Assembly (NCBI GenBank): GCA_021778815.1
Contig: JAJYBW010000185.1
Span: forward strand, 1-6,857
Reading direction: 5' to 3'
DNA from: Acidobacteriota bacterium
GTDB taxonomy: Bacteria > Acidobacteriota > Terriglobia > Terriglobales > Acidobacteriaceae
Length of the DNA stretch: 6,857 bases
In this document: piece after piece, positions 6,515-6,857 of the stretch
How the letters are laid out: each line of letters begins with the position of its first letter
Numbering within the stretch: position 1 is the first letter of the stretch
Notes under the pieces: generated by a model
Seen by the model: the letters and a program-made list of their open reading frames with translations, nothing else
What the model was told of the DNA's origin: nothing
Databases searched by the model: none
Program-made: the position numbers and the translations under genes

Positions 6515-6857
6515 TCAGACGCCGCCATCGAAAATTCTCTTCGAGAGATATCGCTCGGCAGAGTCTGGGATGATGGTGATGATCCGTTGCCCCGGTCGCA
6601 TGGTGCGCGCCAGCTCCAGCGAGGCAAAGACGTTCGCGCCTGCGCTGGAGCCACCGAGAACGCCTTCTTCTGTCGCCAGCCTTTTCACCATCGCAAAGGC
6701 GTCGCGGTCGGTGACGCGAACGATGGAGTCGCACAATGATCCGTCAAATGTTTTCGGGATGAAGCTCACGCCAATCCCTTCCACCTTGTGTTTGCCGGGC
6801 GTTCCGCCCTGCAGCACGGAGCCCTCAGTTTCCACCGCGACTGTCTTGACGGCACCC
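6515..6857 (-). CDS. Cystathionine beta-synthase-like / cysteine synthase family protein, C-terminal part
   Basis: About 114 C-terminal residues of a fold-type II PLP enzyme are visible; the frame stays open to the right edge, and the GTG at 6835 is an internal valine codon (the preceding residues read GAVKTVAVETEGSV). Seen: KVEGIGVSFIPKTFD, a segment that resembles the EGIG-(Y/F)-FIP stretch of cystathionine beta-synthases; GVLGGSSAGANVFASLELA, the glycine/serine-rich segment near the cofactor phosphate; and IIPDSAERYLSKRIFDGG, like the CBS ending LPDS-x-x-(N/R)-Y. The protein stops there, so it lacks the C-terminal regulatory CBS-domain pair of the human enzyme and resembles the short bacterial forms (MccA-like). 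It would join homocysteine (or make cysteine) with serine or an O-acylserine. The gene lies 66 bases upstream of the gamma-lyase in the same direction, which supports a transsulfuration operon. O-acetylserine sulfhydrylase (CysK) activity cannot be excluded from this fragment. Confidence 0.85.
   Translation of the reverse strand, partial: GAVKTVAVETEGSVLQGGTPGKHKVEGIGVSFIPKTFDGSLCDSIVRVTDRDAFAMVKRLATEEGVLGGSSAGANVFASLELARTMRPGQRIITIIPDSAERYLSKRIFDGGV

Overview
The window holds five protein genes and no RNA genes, mobile elements or CRISPR arrays that I can see. From left to right they are: the 3' end of a glycerate 2-kinase (MOFRL/GckA-like) gene on the + strand; a 355-base intergenic region carrying a consensus-perfect sigma-54 promoter; a large membrane histidine kinase and its NtrC-type response regulator, overlapping by 8 bases on the + strand; and, on the - strand, a cystathionine gamma-lyase/synthase gene preceded by the 3' end of a cystathionine beta-synthase-like gene that runs off the right edge.

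The organism is a bacterium with moderately high GC. The PDZ/multi-TM/GAF/PAS kinase paired with a sigma-54 activator, and the general protein style, suggest an Acidobacteriota (Koribacter/Terriglobus-like) genome. This is an inference from family resemblance; no marker gene in the window proves it.

The central part is a self-contained signalling unit. The kinase has about ten predicted membrane helices and a PDZ-like domain placed outside the membrane between helices 1 and 2. This arrangement recalls the Bacillus ComP sensor, but here it is joined to GAF, PAS and an NtrB-like HisKA/HATPase core. The partner has receiver, AAA+ and Fis-type HTH domains, so it should activate sigma-54 RNA polymerase. 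A match to the sigma-54 -24/-12 consensus (CTGGCACG-N4-TTGCA) lies 72 bases before the kinase start, and a 6-bp-arm palindrome sits about 98 bases upstream of the predicted transcription start, where an enhancer for such an activator would be expected. The simplest reading is an autoregulated operon. The activator carries GAFTSA instead of GAFTGA in the loop that contacts sigma-54.

The minus-strand pair forms the two steps of reverse transsulfuration (homocysteine + serine to cystathionine, then cysteine), or a CysK-like enzyme plus cystathionine synthase. It is convergent with the signalling operon, with only 36 bases between stop codons. I see nothing that ties the metabolic genes on either side to the two-component system.
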